NCBI GenBank assembly: GCA_963714995.1
Contig: CAVQQP010000005.1
Coordinates: forward strand, 146,726-210,725
Direction of reading: 5' to 3'
Source of the DNA: Prado023 sp963714995
GTDB taxonomy: Bacteria > Actinomycetota > Actinomycetes > S36-B12 > CAIYMF01
DNA length: 64,000 nucleotides
The first letter of the stretch is position 1; each line of letters opens with the position of its first letter. A program made the translations under genes and the position numbers. Shown one piece after another: positions 46,261 to 54,581 of this stretch. Under the pieces are notes generated by a model. It did no database searches and had not been told where the DNA came from. It saw only the letters and a program-made list of their open reading frames with translations.

Positions 46261-46859
46261 TGCCCGGGCGCACCGTCCTGCTGCGCGCGGCCGCCCTCGT
46301 GGCGGTCGGCGTGCTGGCGGCTGGGTGCGCCGACCAGGTCGATGCCGGGGACCCGGTGGTGGGCAACGTCGCCGAGCAGGGCTACGTGTCCGGGGACGGA
46401 ACCACCACGATCGTGGCGCAGTCCGAGCGCAGCCCCGCCCCGGACCTGACCGGGACCACGCTCGACGGCGACCCGTTCGCCCTCTCCGACCATCTGGGCG
46501 AGATCGTCGTGCTCAACGTGTGGGCCTCCTGGTGCGCGCCCTGCCGGGCCGAGGCCGAGGACATGCAGGCGGTCTCCACGGAGCTGGAGGACTCCGGGGT
46601 GCAGTTCGTCGGGCTCAACACCCGGGACTCCCAGGCGGCCGCGGACGCCTTCGTGGACCGGTTCGGGCTGACCTATCCCAGCGTCGTCGACACCGACGGC
46701 AGCCGCCAGCTGCTCTTCCACGAGACCCTGCCCCCGGCAGCGATCCCCTCGACGATCGTCATCGACCGGGAGGGCCGCGTTGCCGGCCGCGCGATCGGCG
46801 AGGTGGACCGCTCGCGCCTGCTGGGGATGATCGAGCCGATCCTGGCTGAGGAGTCCTGA
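46260..46859 (+). CDS. resA: TlpA/ResA-family thiol-disulfide oxidoreductase lipoprotein
   Basis: This 199-aa exported thioredoxin-like protein has a lipobox LAAGC (about residue 22), so it is anchored outside the membrane. The thioredoxin fold carries the redox motif WCAPC in VLNVWASWCAPCRAEAE, and the cis-Pro region reads IPSTIVIDREG. By family it keeps apocytochrome c cysteines reduced for haem attachment. It overlaps ccdA by one base (TGATG) and belongs to the resA-ccdA-resB-ccsA operon. Confidence 0.92.
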   Translation: MPGRTVLLRAAALVAVGVLAAGCADQVDAGDPVVGNVAEQGYVSGDGTTTIVAQSERSPAPDLTGTTLDGDPFALSDHLGEIVVLNVWASWCAPCRAEAEDMQAVSTELEDSGVQFVGLNTRDSQAAADAFVDRFGLTYPSVVDTDGSRQLLFHETLPPAAIPSTIVIDREGRVAGRAIGEVDRSRLLGMIEPILAEES

Positions 46860-47776
46860 TGTCCCTGGCGGCCCTGGCCGGCCTCCCTGCCAGTGTGGGC
46901 GAGGTCGTGTCGTCGGGGTCCCTGGTCATCGCCATCCCGCTGGCCGTCCTGGCCGGGCTGCTCAGCTTCGCCAGCCCCTGCGTCCTGCCCCTGGTGCCCG
47001 GGTACCTGTCCTACGTCACGGGGCTGACCGGAGCGGAGCTGGCCGAGGCCCAGGCCTCGTCCGCCGCCGTGCCGGCCGGGACGTCGTCGGGGGCAGGGAC
47101 CGGTGCGGCCGCGGGTGCGCCGATCGGGGCGACCGCCGCGGGTGCGGCTGCCGGCGCGACCACGGCCAGTCCACCGGTCGGTGCCACGCGGATGCCCGTC
47201 AAGCACCGGGTCGTGCTCGGCACGCTGGGCTTCATCCTCGGGTTCAGTGCGGTGTTCGTGTCCTACGGCGCGCTCTTCGGCGGGCTGGGTGCCCAGCTCC
47301 TGACCCATCAGGACGTGATCACCCGGGTCCTGGGGGTCGTGGTGATCGTCCTGGGTCTCGGGTTCCTCGGGCTGGTTCCGAGCCTGCAGCGCGAGGCCCG
47401 CCTGCACCACCGTCCCGCGCGGGGGATCTGGGGCGCCCCGCTGCTCGGGGCCCTGTTCGCGCTGGGATGGACCCCGTGCATCGGACCGACCCTGGCTGCC
47501 GTCCAGAGCCTGGCCTTCACCGAGGGCTCCGCCGCCCGGGGAGCACTGCTCTCGGTCGCGTACTGCATCGGGCTGGGCCTGCCGTTCCTGGTCATCGGGC
47601 TGGCGATGGAGCGCGGCCTGGAGGCCCTGGCGTGGGCGCGGCGCAACACCCGTGCGATCCAGGTCGTCGGTGGCGTCAGCATGATCCTTCTCGGCGTGCT
47701 GATGGTCAGCGGGCTCTGGGGGTCGCTCACGATCGCCATGCGCGGGTGGATCTCCGGGTTCGAGGTGCCGTTGTGA
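46859..47776 (+). CDS. ccdA: Cytochrome c biogenesis protein CcdA
   Basis: This 305-aa membrane protein moves reducing equivalents across the membrane to ResA-type proteins. It has ASPCVLPLVPGYLSYV in the first helix and GWTPCIGPTLAAV in the fourth, giving the two redox Cys in their SPC and TPC contexts. Between helices 1 and 2 lies an Ala/Gly/Thr-rich insertion of about 50 residues that is not usual for the family and is probably a flexible loop. The stop overlaps resB as GTGA. Confidence 0.93.
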   Translation: MSLAALAGLPASVGEVVSSGSLVIAIPLAVLAGLLSFASPCVLPLVPGYLSYVTGLTGAELAEAQASSAAVPAGTSSGAGTGAAAGAPIGATAAGAAAGATTASPPVGATRMPVKHRVVLGTLGFILGFSAVFVSYGALFGGLGAQLLTHQDVITRVLGVVVIVLGLGFLGLVPSLQREARLHHRPARGIWGAPLLGALFALGWTPCIGPTLAAVQSLAFTEGSAARGALLSVAYCIGLGLPFLVIGLAMERGLEALAWARRNTRAIQVVGGVSMILLGVLMVSGLWGSLTIAMRGWISGFEVPL

Positions 47777-49434
47777 GCACCGACCTCGGCCCCGACCTCG
47801 GCCCCGACGGCGCTGGCCCCGGGGCGGACCTGCTCGGCGACGCGACCCCGGACGAGCAGCTGGCCCTGACCGCGGACTGGGGCGCGTCGCGGCGCGTGCG
47901 GGCGGCCGGCCCGCGGCTGGGCCCGGTGGGCTGGCTGCGGTGGATCTGGCGCCAGCTGACCAGCATGCGCACGGCCCTGGTCCTGCTGCTCCTCCTGGCC
48001 CTGGCTGCCATCCCGGGCAGCGTGCTGCCCCAGCGTCCCAACGATCCGCTGGCCGTCAACGCCTGGATCGAGCGCAACCCGCGCACCGCCCCGACGCTCG
48101 ACCGCCTGAGCCTCTTCGACGTCTTCTCCTCGCCGTGGTTCGCGGCCATCTACCTGCTGCTCTTCATCTCCCTGATCGGCTGCGTCCTGCCGCGGGTGGG
48201 TGCCCACTGGCGCTCGATGCGCGCCCCCACGCCGCCCGCGCCCCGCCGGCTGGACCGGCTGCCGGGCGCCCGGACCTGGACCACCGACGACACGGACGTC
48301 CTGGCCGATGCGGCCGCCCAGCTGCGGGCGCAGCGGTGGCGCGTGACCTCGGGTGCGGGGTCGCTCGCCGCGGAGAAGGGCTTCACCCGGGAGACCGGCA
48401 ACCTGCTGTTCCACATCGCCCTGGTGCTGGTCCTGGTCGGGGTGGCCCTCGGCGCCCTGTTCGGGTGGAAGGGCACGGTCATCATCCGCGAGGGGAACGG
48501 CTTCGCCAACACGCTGACGCAGTACGACTCGTTCGCCCCGGGCCGCCTGGCCTCCCCCGACCGGCTGCCGCCATTCGCGTTCACGATGAGCGACTTCGAG
48601 GCCACCTTCGAGCGGGAGGGATCCCAGCGCGGGGCCCCCCGCTCCTTCGCTGCGACCCTGCAGTACAGCGCCGAGCCGGGCGCCGCCGTCGAGCAGCGCG
48701 TGGTCTCGGTCAACTCCCCGCTGCGCGTCGACGGGGCCAAGGTCTTCCTGGTCGGGCACGGCTATGCGCCGCACATCAGGGTCACGGACTCGACCGGTCG
48801 GGTGGTCTTCGACGACACCGTCGTGTTCCTGCCGCAGGACGGCAGCTTCACCTCGACGGGCGTCGTGAAGGCCCCCGACGGCCAGCCGCAGCTCGGGCTG
48901 CAGGCGCTGTTCGCCCCCACGGCGGCCCTCACCGAGGAACGGGGCCCGCACTCGACGTTCCCCGCACCCGACGACCCGGCCCTGTTCTTCTCCGCCTGGT
49001 CCGGTGACCTCGGACTGGACGCAGGGCTGCCGAGGAACGTCTTCTCCCTGGACACTGACGGCCTGGAGCAGCTGGGGCTGGCGGCGCTGCGTCCGGGTGA
49101 GTCCTGGGAGATCCCCGGCGGGCAGGGGACCGTGGAGTTCGTCGGGCTGGACCGCTGGGCCTCCTTCACCATCTCCCGCGACCCCGGGAAGGTGCTGGCG
49201 CTGGCGGCGGCCATCGCCGCGATCCTCGGCCTGAGCCTGTCGCTGTTCGTCCGTCGGCGCAGGATCTGGGTCCGGGTGGACCCGGTGGCGCAGTCGGAGG
49301 GGACCGATAGCCTTGCGCTGTTCCGGGTGCAGGTCGCTGGTCTGACCCGCTCGGACTCAGCGGACGTGTCAGGTGAGGTGGATCAGCTCGTGACCCGACT
49401 CGGTGGACCCGTGGATGTGGAGGAGGGGACATGA
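47773..49434 (+). CDS. resB: Cytochrome c maturation protein ResB (system II)
   Basis: This 553-aa membrane protein has three N-terminal helices with MRTALVLLLLLALAAIPGS and WFAAIYLLLFISLIGC, and a helix with ETGNLLFHIALV containing the conserved His. A large extracytoplasmic domain of about 280 residues (with VNSPLRVDGAKVFLVGHGY) leads to a final helix. With CcsA it forms the haem-handling and ligation complex that attaches haem to apocytochrome c. It begins as GTGA with ccdA and overlaps ccsA by four bases. Confidence 0.93.
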   Translation: MSTDLGPDLGPDGAGPGADLLGDATPDEQLALTADWGASRRVRAAGPRLGPVGWLRWIWRQLTSMRTALVLLLLLALAAIPGSVLPQRPNDPLAVNAWIERNPRTAPTLDRLSLFDVFSSPWFAAIYLLLFISLIGCVLPRVGAHWRSMRAPTPPAPRRLDRLPGARTWTTDDTDVLADAAAQLRAQRWRVTSGAGSLAAEKGFTRETGNLLFHIALVLVLVGVALGALFGWKGTVIIREGNGFANTLTQYDSFAPGRLASPDRLPPFAFTMSDFEATFEREGSQRGAPRSFAATLQYSAEPGAAVEQRVVSVNSPLRVDGAKVFLVGHGYAPHIRVTDSTGRVVFDDTVVFLPQDGSFTSTGVVKAPDGQPQLGLQALFAPTAALTEERGPHSTFPAPDDPALFFSAWSGDLGLDAGLPRNVFSLDTDGLEQLGLAALRPGESWEIPGGQGTVEFVGLDRWASFTISRDPGKVLALAAAIAAILGLSLSLFVRRRRIWVRVDPVAQSEGTDSLALFRVQVAGLTRSDSADVSGEVDQLVTRLGGPVDVEEGT

Positions 49435-50531
49435 CCCTGGCCCAGTGGAGCAACGTGTTCGTGTACGCGTCCATGGCGATCTACGCCATGGCGATGGTCG
49501 CCTTCGCGGCGTCCTTCGCGTCCGCGCGGGCAGGCTCCGTGGCTCCGGCTCCCGCCGAGGATCCCGATGTCGAGCCCCTGGCCGTCGGAGCCCTCCAGGG
49601 CGACAGCGCGGCGCAGGCACGGGCTGCTGCCCGGAGTGGGGCCGGATCGGCACCGGACGACGCCGGCCCGTCCGCGAGCCGCCCGACCGTCCGCGACGCC
49701 GGCCCGGACGCCCCCCTCCCGCCCGGTCGCCGTGCGGGGAACATCGGGATGTCCCTGACCTGGTTGGCCTTCGGCCTGCTCGTCGTGGCCCTGCTCGCGC
49801 GCGCGGCCTGGGCCGGTCGTGCGCCCTGGGGCAACATGTACGAGTACTCGCTGGCCTCGGCGGCGGCGATCACCGGGGTGTTCCTCGTGGTGTCCCTGCG
49901 CCGTGACGTGCGCTGGCTCGGACTTCTGGTGACCATGGCCAGCCTGATCACCCTGGGCGTGGCCGTGCTGCTGCTCTACAACGACAGCCCGCAGCTCGTG
50001 CCAGCGCTGAAGTCCTACTGGCTGGTCATCCACGTCGCCGCGGCGATCATCGCGGGCGGGGCGTTCACCGTGGGCGCGGCGGCCACCATGCTGTACCTGG
50101 CCGCTGACCGGGCCGAGCGTGATGCGGCGGGCACCGGTCCGCGCCCGCTCAGCGGGGTGCGGGGCAGCCTCCGGGCGACGAACTCGAGGGCCGCAGCGTG
50201 GGTGGGTGCGCGCGTCCCGGACTCGCAGGCCCTCGATGCGATGGCCTACCGCGTCAACGCCTTCGTGTTCCCGCTGTGGACGTTCGCGGTCATCGCCGGG
50301 GCGATCTGGGCCGAGGACGCCTGGGGCCGCTACTGGGGCTGGGACCCCAAGGAGACCTGGGCCTTCATCACGTGGCTGGTCTACGCCGGCTACCTGCATG
50401 CCCGCGCCACCGCCGGCTGGCGTGGGCGCAAGGCCGCCGTGCTGGGCCTGATCGGCTTCGCGTGCTTCCTGATCAACTTCTTCGGCGTGAACCTCTTCGC
50501 CAGCGGCCTGCACTCCTACGCCGGGGTGTGA
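49431..50531 (+). CDS. ccsA: Cytochrome c biogenesis protein CcsA (haem handling, system II)
   Basis: This 366-aa membrane protein contains the tryptophan-rich haem-binding motif WGRYWGWDPKETWAF and flanking His residues (SYWLVIHV before it). Eight or so helices are visible. A disordered Ala/Asp/Gly-rich insertion of about 80 residues sits between helices 1 and 2 and is unusual. It brings haem to the outer face for ligation with ResB. The gene ends the operon and meets the DUF4229 gene tail to tail. Confidence 0.94.
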   Translation: MTLAQWSNVFVYASMAIYAMAMVAFAASFASARAGSVAPAPAEDPDVEPLAVGALQGDSAAQARAAARSGAGSAPDDAGPSASRPTVRDAGPDAPLPPGRRAGNIGMSLTWLAFGLLVVALLARAAWAGRAPWGNMYEYSLASAAAITGVFLVVSLRRDVRWLGLLVTMASLITLGVAVLLLYNDSPQLVPALKSYWLVIHVAAAIIAGGAFTVGAAATMLYLAADRAERDAAGTGPRPLSGVRGSLRATNSRAAAWVGARVPDSQALDAMAYRVNAFVFPLWTFAVIAGAIWAEDAWGRYWGWDPKETWAFITWLVYAGYLHARATAGWRGRKAAVLGLIGFACFLINFFGVNLFASGLHSYAGV

Positions 50532-50567
50532 TCCCCCGGCCAGCTGGCCCGGGCCACTCGGACCGCG

Positions 50568-51011
50568 TCAGTCCTGGGCGAGCCCGGCATCCTCGTGGGG
50601 GTGCCGGTGGCGCAGGCCCTCGAGCTGGCGCTCGAGGTTGATGGCTGCGTCGTTGCGCTGCTTCATGAGCAGGAACAGGCTGACGACGCCCGAGACGAGG
50701 ACTGCCGCGAAGGCCAGGAGCCACCCGCGCAGGCCGATCAGGTAGAGGATCCCGCCGACCGCGACGAGCATCAGCAGCCGCAGGCCGGCGTAGCGGGCCC
50801 CGGCGTGGGGGACCGGCTCGAGCGCAGAGGACACGGACGTGGACTGATCGGTCTCGGCGAGGTCCGCCGGAGACTGCCCCTCCAGGTCCGGTGCGAACTG
50901 GGCGTCACCGGTCGCGGACTCGCCTGAGGTGGACTCGCCTGAGGTGGACTCACCGGTCGCGGACTCGTCGGTGGGGGACGCGGACGCCGCCGAGATGTCG
51001 GGATTGTTCAT
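50568..51011 (-). CDS. DUF4229-family small membrane protein
   Basis: This 147-aa protein has a Ser/Glu/Thr-rich N-terminal half with repeats of SGEST. Two membrane helices (RLLMLVAVGGILYLIGL and WLLAFAAVLVSGVVSLFLL) follow, then a charged tail with LLMKQRNDAAINLE. This is the DUF4229 pattern of actinobacteria. The start was placed at MNNPDISA because upstream residues overlap the promoter of the next gene. The function is unknown; it often neighbours menaquinone and cytochrome c genes. Confidence 0.8.
   Translation of the reverse strand: MNNPDISAASASPTDESATGESTSGESTSGESATGDAQFAPDLEGQSPADLAETDQSTSVSSALEPVPHAGARYAGLRLLMLVAVGGILYLIGLRGWLLAFAAVLVSGVVSLFLLMKQRNDAAINLERQLEGLRHRHPHEDAGLAQD
50906..50970. 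repeat. Short tandem repeats inside the DUF4229 gene
   Basis: GACTCGCCTGAGGTG occurs twice in tandem (50,918-50,947) and is flanked by two copies of TCACCGGTCGCGGACTCG. They encode the repeating Ser/Gly/Glu segment and could vary in number between strains. Confidence 0.7.
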
Positions 51012-51103
51012 GGTCACCGAGCCTACGCCCGTGCGCGGAGCCCGACAGGTGGGGGGCGGGGGTTCGGCAGCTCCGTTCGCGAGGGCTGGAGGTTCGCTCT
51101 GGT

Positions 51104-51122
51104 GGCCGGATTCGTGTGTGCG
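51104..51122 (-). repeat. Copy of the CACACGAA intergenic element near a promoter
   Basis: GGCCGGATTCGTGTGTGCG on the + strand parallels GGCCGGTTTCGTGTGCG at 34,969-34,985. It stands four bases before the TAGCCT -10 of the next gene. Confidence 0.4.
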
Positions 51123-51125
51123 GGC

Positions 51126-51131
51126 TAGCCT
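51126..51131 (+). promoter_or_regulatory. Putative -10 box (TAGCCT)
   Basis: TAGCCT lies 28 bases before the GTG of the PLD-N-domain gene, matching the -10 form used at hemA and the acyl-CoA dehydrogenase. Confidence 0.45.
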
Positions 51132-51159
51132 TGGAGAGGCAGTCCGGAAGGGGTCCTTG

Positions 51160-51567
51160 GTGGGTAAGTTCCTGCTCGCGTTGGCCGTTCTGGCGCTGTA
51201 CATCTACGCGATGCTCGACCTCATGCGCGCCCCCTCGGCCGAGGTCCGCCTCCTGCCGAAGTGGCTGTGGGTGATCGTCGTCCTGGTCGTCTTCCTGTTC
51301 GGGCCCCTGATGTGGCTGGTGCTCGGCCGTCCGCAGGCGCAGTACCCCCCGGCTGGTGGCGACGGGGGTGGTGGTTCGGGTGGACGAGGGCCGGGCCCGC
51401 GCGGCCCGGTGGCCCCGGACGACGATCCCGAGTTCCTCAGGCGGATCGACGAGCAGTCGTGGTCCGCCCGCATGGAGAAGCTGCGACGGGAGCGCGAGGG
51501 TGGTCAGCCCCCCTCCGGCGGCGAGGGATCCACGAAGGGCGAGCAGGCCGATCACGGCGGCGGGTAG
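51160..51567 (+). CDS. Small membrane protein with a phospholipase D-nuclease N-terminal (PLDc_N) domain
   Basis: This 135-aa protein has two membrane helices (LLALAVLALYIYAMLDL and WLWVIVVLVVFLFGPLMWLVLG) linked by a short loop with LLPKW. This is the PLDc_N pattern; no phospholipase domain follows. A Gly/Pro-rich segment and a charged C-terminal helix (DEQSWSARMEKLRRERE) complete it. The GTG at 51,160 has GGAAGGGG upstream; TTG at 51,157 is possible. The function is unknown. It is a frequent neighbour of menaquinone and cytochrome c genes in actinobacteria. Confidence 0.82.
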   Translation: MGKFLLALAVLALYIYAMLDLMRAPSAEVRLLPKWLWVIVVLVVFLFGPLMWLVLGRPQAQYPPAGGDGGGGSGGRGPGPRGPVAPDDDPEFLRRIDEQSWSARMEKLRREREGGQPPSGGEGSTKGEQADHGGG

Positions 51568-51629
51568 GGCCGTCCGCGCCGCGCGTCCGGTCGGCGCGTC
51601 CAGCCGCCCGGCGCCGCACCCAACTTGCA

Positions 51630-51650
51630 GTGCACAATTTAATTGTGCAC
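51630..51650. promoter_or_regulatory. OhrR-type operator palindrome upstream of gpx
   Basis: GTGCACAATT-T-AATTGTGCAC is a perfect 21-base palindrome, AT-rich in an otherwise GC-rich region, ending nine bases before the gpx start. Its core resembles the ACAATT-AATTGT boxes bound by OhrR-type MarR regulators, and an OhrR-like gene follows in the same operon. Confidence 0.7.
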
Positions 51651-51659
51651 AATGGACCT

Positions 51660-52158
51660 ATGACAACCACCACGATCTATGACCTGTCCGCCACCTCCAA
51701 CCGCGGCGAGGCGATCGACTTCGCCCAGTTCCGGGGCCGTCCGATGCTCATCGTCAACACGGCCAGCAAGTGCGGGTTCACCCCGCAGTACGACGGCCTG
51801 CAGGCCCTTCATGAGACCTACGGCCCGCAGGGCCTGGTCGTGATCGGCTTCCCGTGCGACCAGTTCGCCAACCAGGAGCCCGGGGACGACGCGGCCATCG
51901 AGGAGTTCTGCCGCATCAACTTCGGGGTGACGTTCCCGCTGACCACCAAGGTCGACGTCAACGGGAAGAACACAGACCCTGTCTTCGCCTTCCTCAAGGA
52001 GCGCACGAGCGGGCTGCTCGGTTCGGGGATCAAGTGGAACTTCACCAAGTTCCTCGTCGTACCCGGACGGCAGCACCGTGAAGCGCTACTCCCCGAAGAC
52101 CGAGCCCGCCTCGATGGCCAAGGACATCGAGGCCCTCCTGGTCGACGCTGCGGCCTGA
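51660..52158 (+). CDS. Glutathione peroxidase-family thiol peroxidase (frameshift in the assembly)
   Basis: This peroxidase of about 165 aa reduces organic hydroperoxides with thioredoxin-type donors. The catalytic residues are in place: Cys in VNTASKCGFTPQY, Gln in QEP after GFPCDQFAN, and Trp-Asn in KWNFTKFLV. Cys replaces selenocysteine. The frame breaks near 52,058-52,062. Dropping one base restores PDGSTVKRYSPKTEP and a stop at 52,158; the length is one over a multiple of three. The gene starts close to the operator and lies seven bases before the OhrR-like gene. Confidence 0.9.
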
Positions 52159-52165
52159 CGCACGC

Positions 52166-52612
52166 GTGAGCCTGCCCCAGCTGCAGCTGGACAACCAGCT
52201 GTGCTTCCTGTTCCACCGGATCAGCCGGGAGCTGACGGCGGCCTACCGCCCGCTCCTGGCTGATCTGGGCCTGACCTACCCCCAGTACCTGGTCATGCTC
52301 GTGCTCTGGGAGGACGACGGGTTGGGCGTCGGGGAGATCGGCGACCGCCTGTCGCTGGACTCGGGGACGCTGTCCCCCCTGCTCCGTCGCCTGGAGTCCA
52401 ACGGCCTCGTCGAGCGCACCCGCGCCCCTGAGGACGAGCGTCGGGTCACCATCCACCTGACCCCCGAGGGCCGGGCGCTCGAGGCCCGGGCCGCAGACGT
52501 CCCGGCGGCGCTTGCCGCCCACATGGTCGACGACATGAGCCAGTACGACCAGGCCAAGGCGTCACTGAAGGCCCTGGCCGATCGCCTCGAGGCAGCCCGC
52601 ACCAGTCAGTAG
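52166..52612 (+). CDS. OhrR-like MarR-family peroxide-sensing repressor
   Basis: This 148-aa winged-helix protein carries the OhrR N-terminal signature LDNQLCFLFHRIS with the reactive Cys13. AYRPLLADLGLTYPQYLVMLVLWE follows, and the recognition region reads LSLDSGTLSPLLRRLE, with the wing EDERRVTI. In OhrR proteins organic hydroperoxides oxidise this Cys and release the DNA. It is the second gene after gpx, and the palindrome at 51,630-51,650 is the likely operator, giving autoregulation. Confidence 0.9.
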   Translation: MSLPQLQLDNQLCFLFHRISRELTAAYRPLLADLGLTYPQYLVMLVLWEDDGLGVGEIGDRLSLDSGTLSPLLRRLESNGLVERTRAPEDERRVTIHLTPEGRALEARAADVPAALAAHMVDDMSQYDQAKASLKALADRLEAARTSQ

Positions 52613-52636
52613 CAGGTTCTCCGCAGGCCGCGCCGC

Positions 52637-54427
52637 CTACGGGCTCATCGTCCATGCGCCGTCGTAGGACAGCACCTCGGCGACGAACGCGTCCTCGGCA
52701 TCGGCGGGCAGATTCGGTCGAGCGATCAGCGCCAGTGCCCCGCGCTGCTGCTCCGGGGTCGCCGCCGGCTGGCCGTGCAGGGCGACCGCGAACTCCGACA
52801 CGTCCTGGACGAACACCGCGAAGATCCGGTCGACGTGCGCCTCGGTGAGGTCGGAGAGGTCCGAGACCGACCCCGGCCGAGCGCCTTCGGGATCGTCGGA
52901 CAGCGCCAGGCCGGCGGCCTCTGCCACCAGCTGGGCGTAGACGACCTGCGTGAACAGCTGACCCAGGGTCAGCAGGAAGTCCAGGTCCTCGGACTGCTCC
53001 TTCGACGGAGGCGCGGCCATCAGCAGGCCGCCCAGGGCCTGCATCTGGCCGACGAACGCCGCGACGTTCGGCAGGTGGGCGAAGCGGGCGAACGCCGGCC
53101 GCGGGTCGTGGAACTCGATCTTCCCCAGCCCGGACGCCGGGCCCTGGGCGAACAGGTAGGCATCGTCGGCGGCCTCGCGGCGCACGCCCACGGGCTCGTA
53201 CGTCCCGGCCCCGCCGGCGGCGGCCATCATGTACTTGGGCAGGAACTTCAGGACCAGCGCCAGGTTGACGTGCACCGTGCCCTCGAGCTTCGGCAGCGCG
53301 CGGATGTCGATCGCGGCGGACTCGAAGTACGTGTCCTTCTCGAAGCCCTTGGCGGCGATGACCTCCCAGAGCAGGTTGATCACGCGCTCGCCCTCGCTGG
53401 TGACCTTCATCTTGGTGATCGGGTTGAACAGCAGGAAGCGCCGGTCCTCGGGTGAGGCCGCACGGAAGTAGTCCGCCGAGCGGGCCGCGTACATCTTCAT
53501 CGCGAGCAGGCGGGCGTAGGAGTCGGCCAGCATCCGGCGCACGTGCGGGAAGCTCGTCACGCGGCGGCCGTACAGGATCCGGTTGTTGGCGTGCGCGACC
53601 GCCTCGTGGAACGCGTGCTCGGCGATGCCGATCGAGGCCCAGCCCAGGTTGACCTTGCCGACGTTGACGGTGGCCAGCGCGGCATCCCATGCCGGACGGC
53701 CGACGTGGAGCAGGTCGGCGGTCACGACCGGGTAGTCGTGCAGGACGAACTCCGAGACGTACATCTGCCCGTTGACCGTGTTCTTGACCAGCTCGTAGCT
53801 CGGGTGTCGGGTGTCGACGAGGAAGAACACGTACTCGCCGGGGTGCTCCGGGTCGTCGTCGGCGAACTTGCCGAAGACGCTCAGGCGCGCCGCCTCGTTG
53901 CCGTTGCCGATGTAGTACTTGCCACCGTTGGCGACCCAGCCGTCCCCGGAGCGGGTCAGGATCATGTCGGTGGAGTAGATGTCCGCACCGTGGGCGCGCT
54001 CGGACAGCCCGAACCCGAAGATGCCGCCCTCGGCGAGCAGCTCGCCGACCAGCTTCCGGGCGCCCTCGTTGGCGCTGAGCCACACCGGACCGAGACCCAG
54101 GACGCTGACCTGCCAGGTGTACCAGTGACCCAGCGAGTAGAAGCCGAGGATCTCGTTGAGCTCGTTGATGCGCGCGGTGTCCCAGTGGCCGTCCCCGCGC
54201 ACCTGGTCCATCAGCGAGGCCACGTTCGCCGGCGTCGCGACCCCGGCGAACAGGCCCTTCTCGGCATTGAAGTCCAGGAAGTCCTTGTACCAGGTGCCCG
54301 CGTGGTACTCGTCCTTCATCTCGGCCAGGCCCTTGGCCTCGAAGAAGGCGATGAGGTCCTTCATCGCCGCACGGCTCTCGTCGTCGAGGAACGTCGGGTC
54401 GTAGGTCGCGGGGTTGAGCAGCAGCAT
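52637..54427 (-). CDS. Acyl-CoA dehydrogenase-family protein
   Basis: This 596-aa soluble flavoenzyme of the acyl-CoA dehydrogenase family is longer than the usual 380 aa, as in very-long-chain or oxidase-like members. An N-terminal helical region is followed by the FAD-contacting FGFGLSERAHGADIYST and GWVANGGKYYIGNGNEA. The helical C-terminal domain has ILYGRRVTSFPHVRRMLADSYARLLAMK. The substrate is not known. AAGGAGG lies five bases before the ATG, and a clear promoter stands upstream. The 5' part (about residues 1-266) is copied at 57.0-57.8 kb. It follows menA on the same strand after 154 bases. Confidence 0.85.
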   Translation of the reverse strand: MLLLNPATYDPTFLDDESRAAMKDLIAFFEAKGLAEMKDEYHAGTWYKDFLDFNAEKGLFAGVATPANVASLMDQVRGDGHWDTARINELNEILGFYSLGHWYTWQVSVLGLGPVWLSANEGARKLVGELLAEGGIFGFGLSERAHGADIYSTDMILTRSGDGWVANGGKYYIGNGNEAARLSVFGKFADDDPEHPGEYVFFLVDTRHPSYELVKNTVNGQMYVSEFVLHDYPVVTADLLHVGRPAWDAALATVNVGKVNLGWASIGIAEHAFHEAVAHANNRILYGRRVTSFPHVRRMLADSYARLLAMKMYAARSADYFRAASPEDRRFLLFNPITKMKVTSEGERVINLLWEVIAAKGFEKDTYFESAAIDIRALPKLEGTVHVNLALVLKFLPKYMMAAAGGAGTYEPVGVRREAADDAYLFAQGPASGLGKIEFHDPRPAFARFAHLPNVAAFVGQMQALGGLLMAAPPSKEQSEDLDFLLTLGQLFTQVVYAQLVAEAAGLALSDDPEGARPGSVSDLSDLTEAHVDRIFAVFVQDVSEFAVALHGQPAATPEQQRGALALIARPNLPADAEDAFVAEVLSYDGAWTMSP

Positions 54428-54452
54428 GGGAGCCTCCTTGGGGGTCTGGTCG

Positions 54453-54481
54453 AGGCTACTGTGCCGGTCCGACGAGCGCAG
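54453..54481 (-). promoter_or_regulatory. Putative promoter of the acyl-CoA dehydrogenase gene (CTGCGC-17-TAGCCT)
   Basis: On the - strand TAGCCT (54,458-54,453) and CTGCGC (54,481-54,476) are 17 bases apart, about 25 bases before the start. The copy at 57.83 kb keeps the -10 but has CTGCAC. Confidence 0.5.
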
Positions 54482-54581
54482 CCGCGGGGCCGGGAATGCC
54501 CACGGGGCGGCCGTTCCGGGCGATCCCGGGTTGCGTCCGGAATGCCCGTCACGGTCGGATCCGCTCGGTGCGTCCTGCGGG

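Noticed and set aside
50532..50567. GGCCAGCTGGCC palindrome between ccsA and the DUF4229 gene as a terminator
   Set aside because: The palindrome has no usable loop and the neighbouring GC runs give several equally poor foldings.
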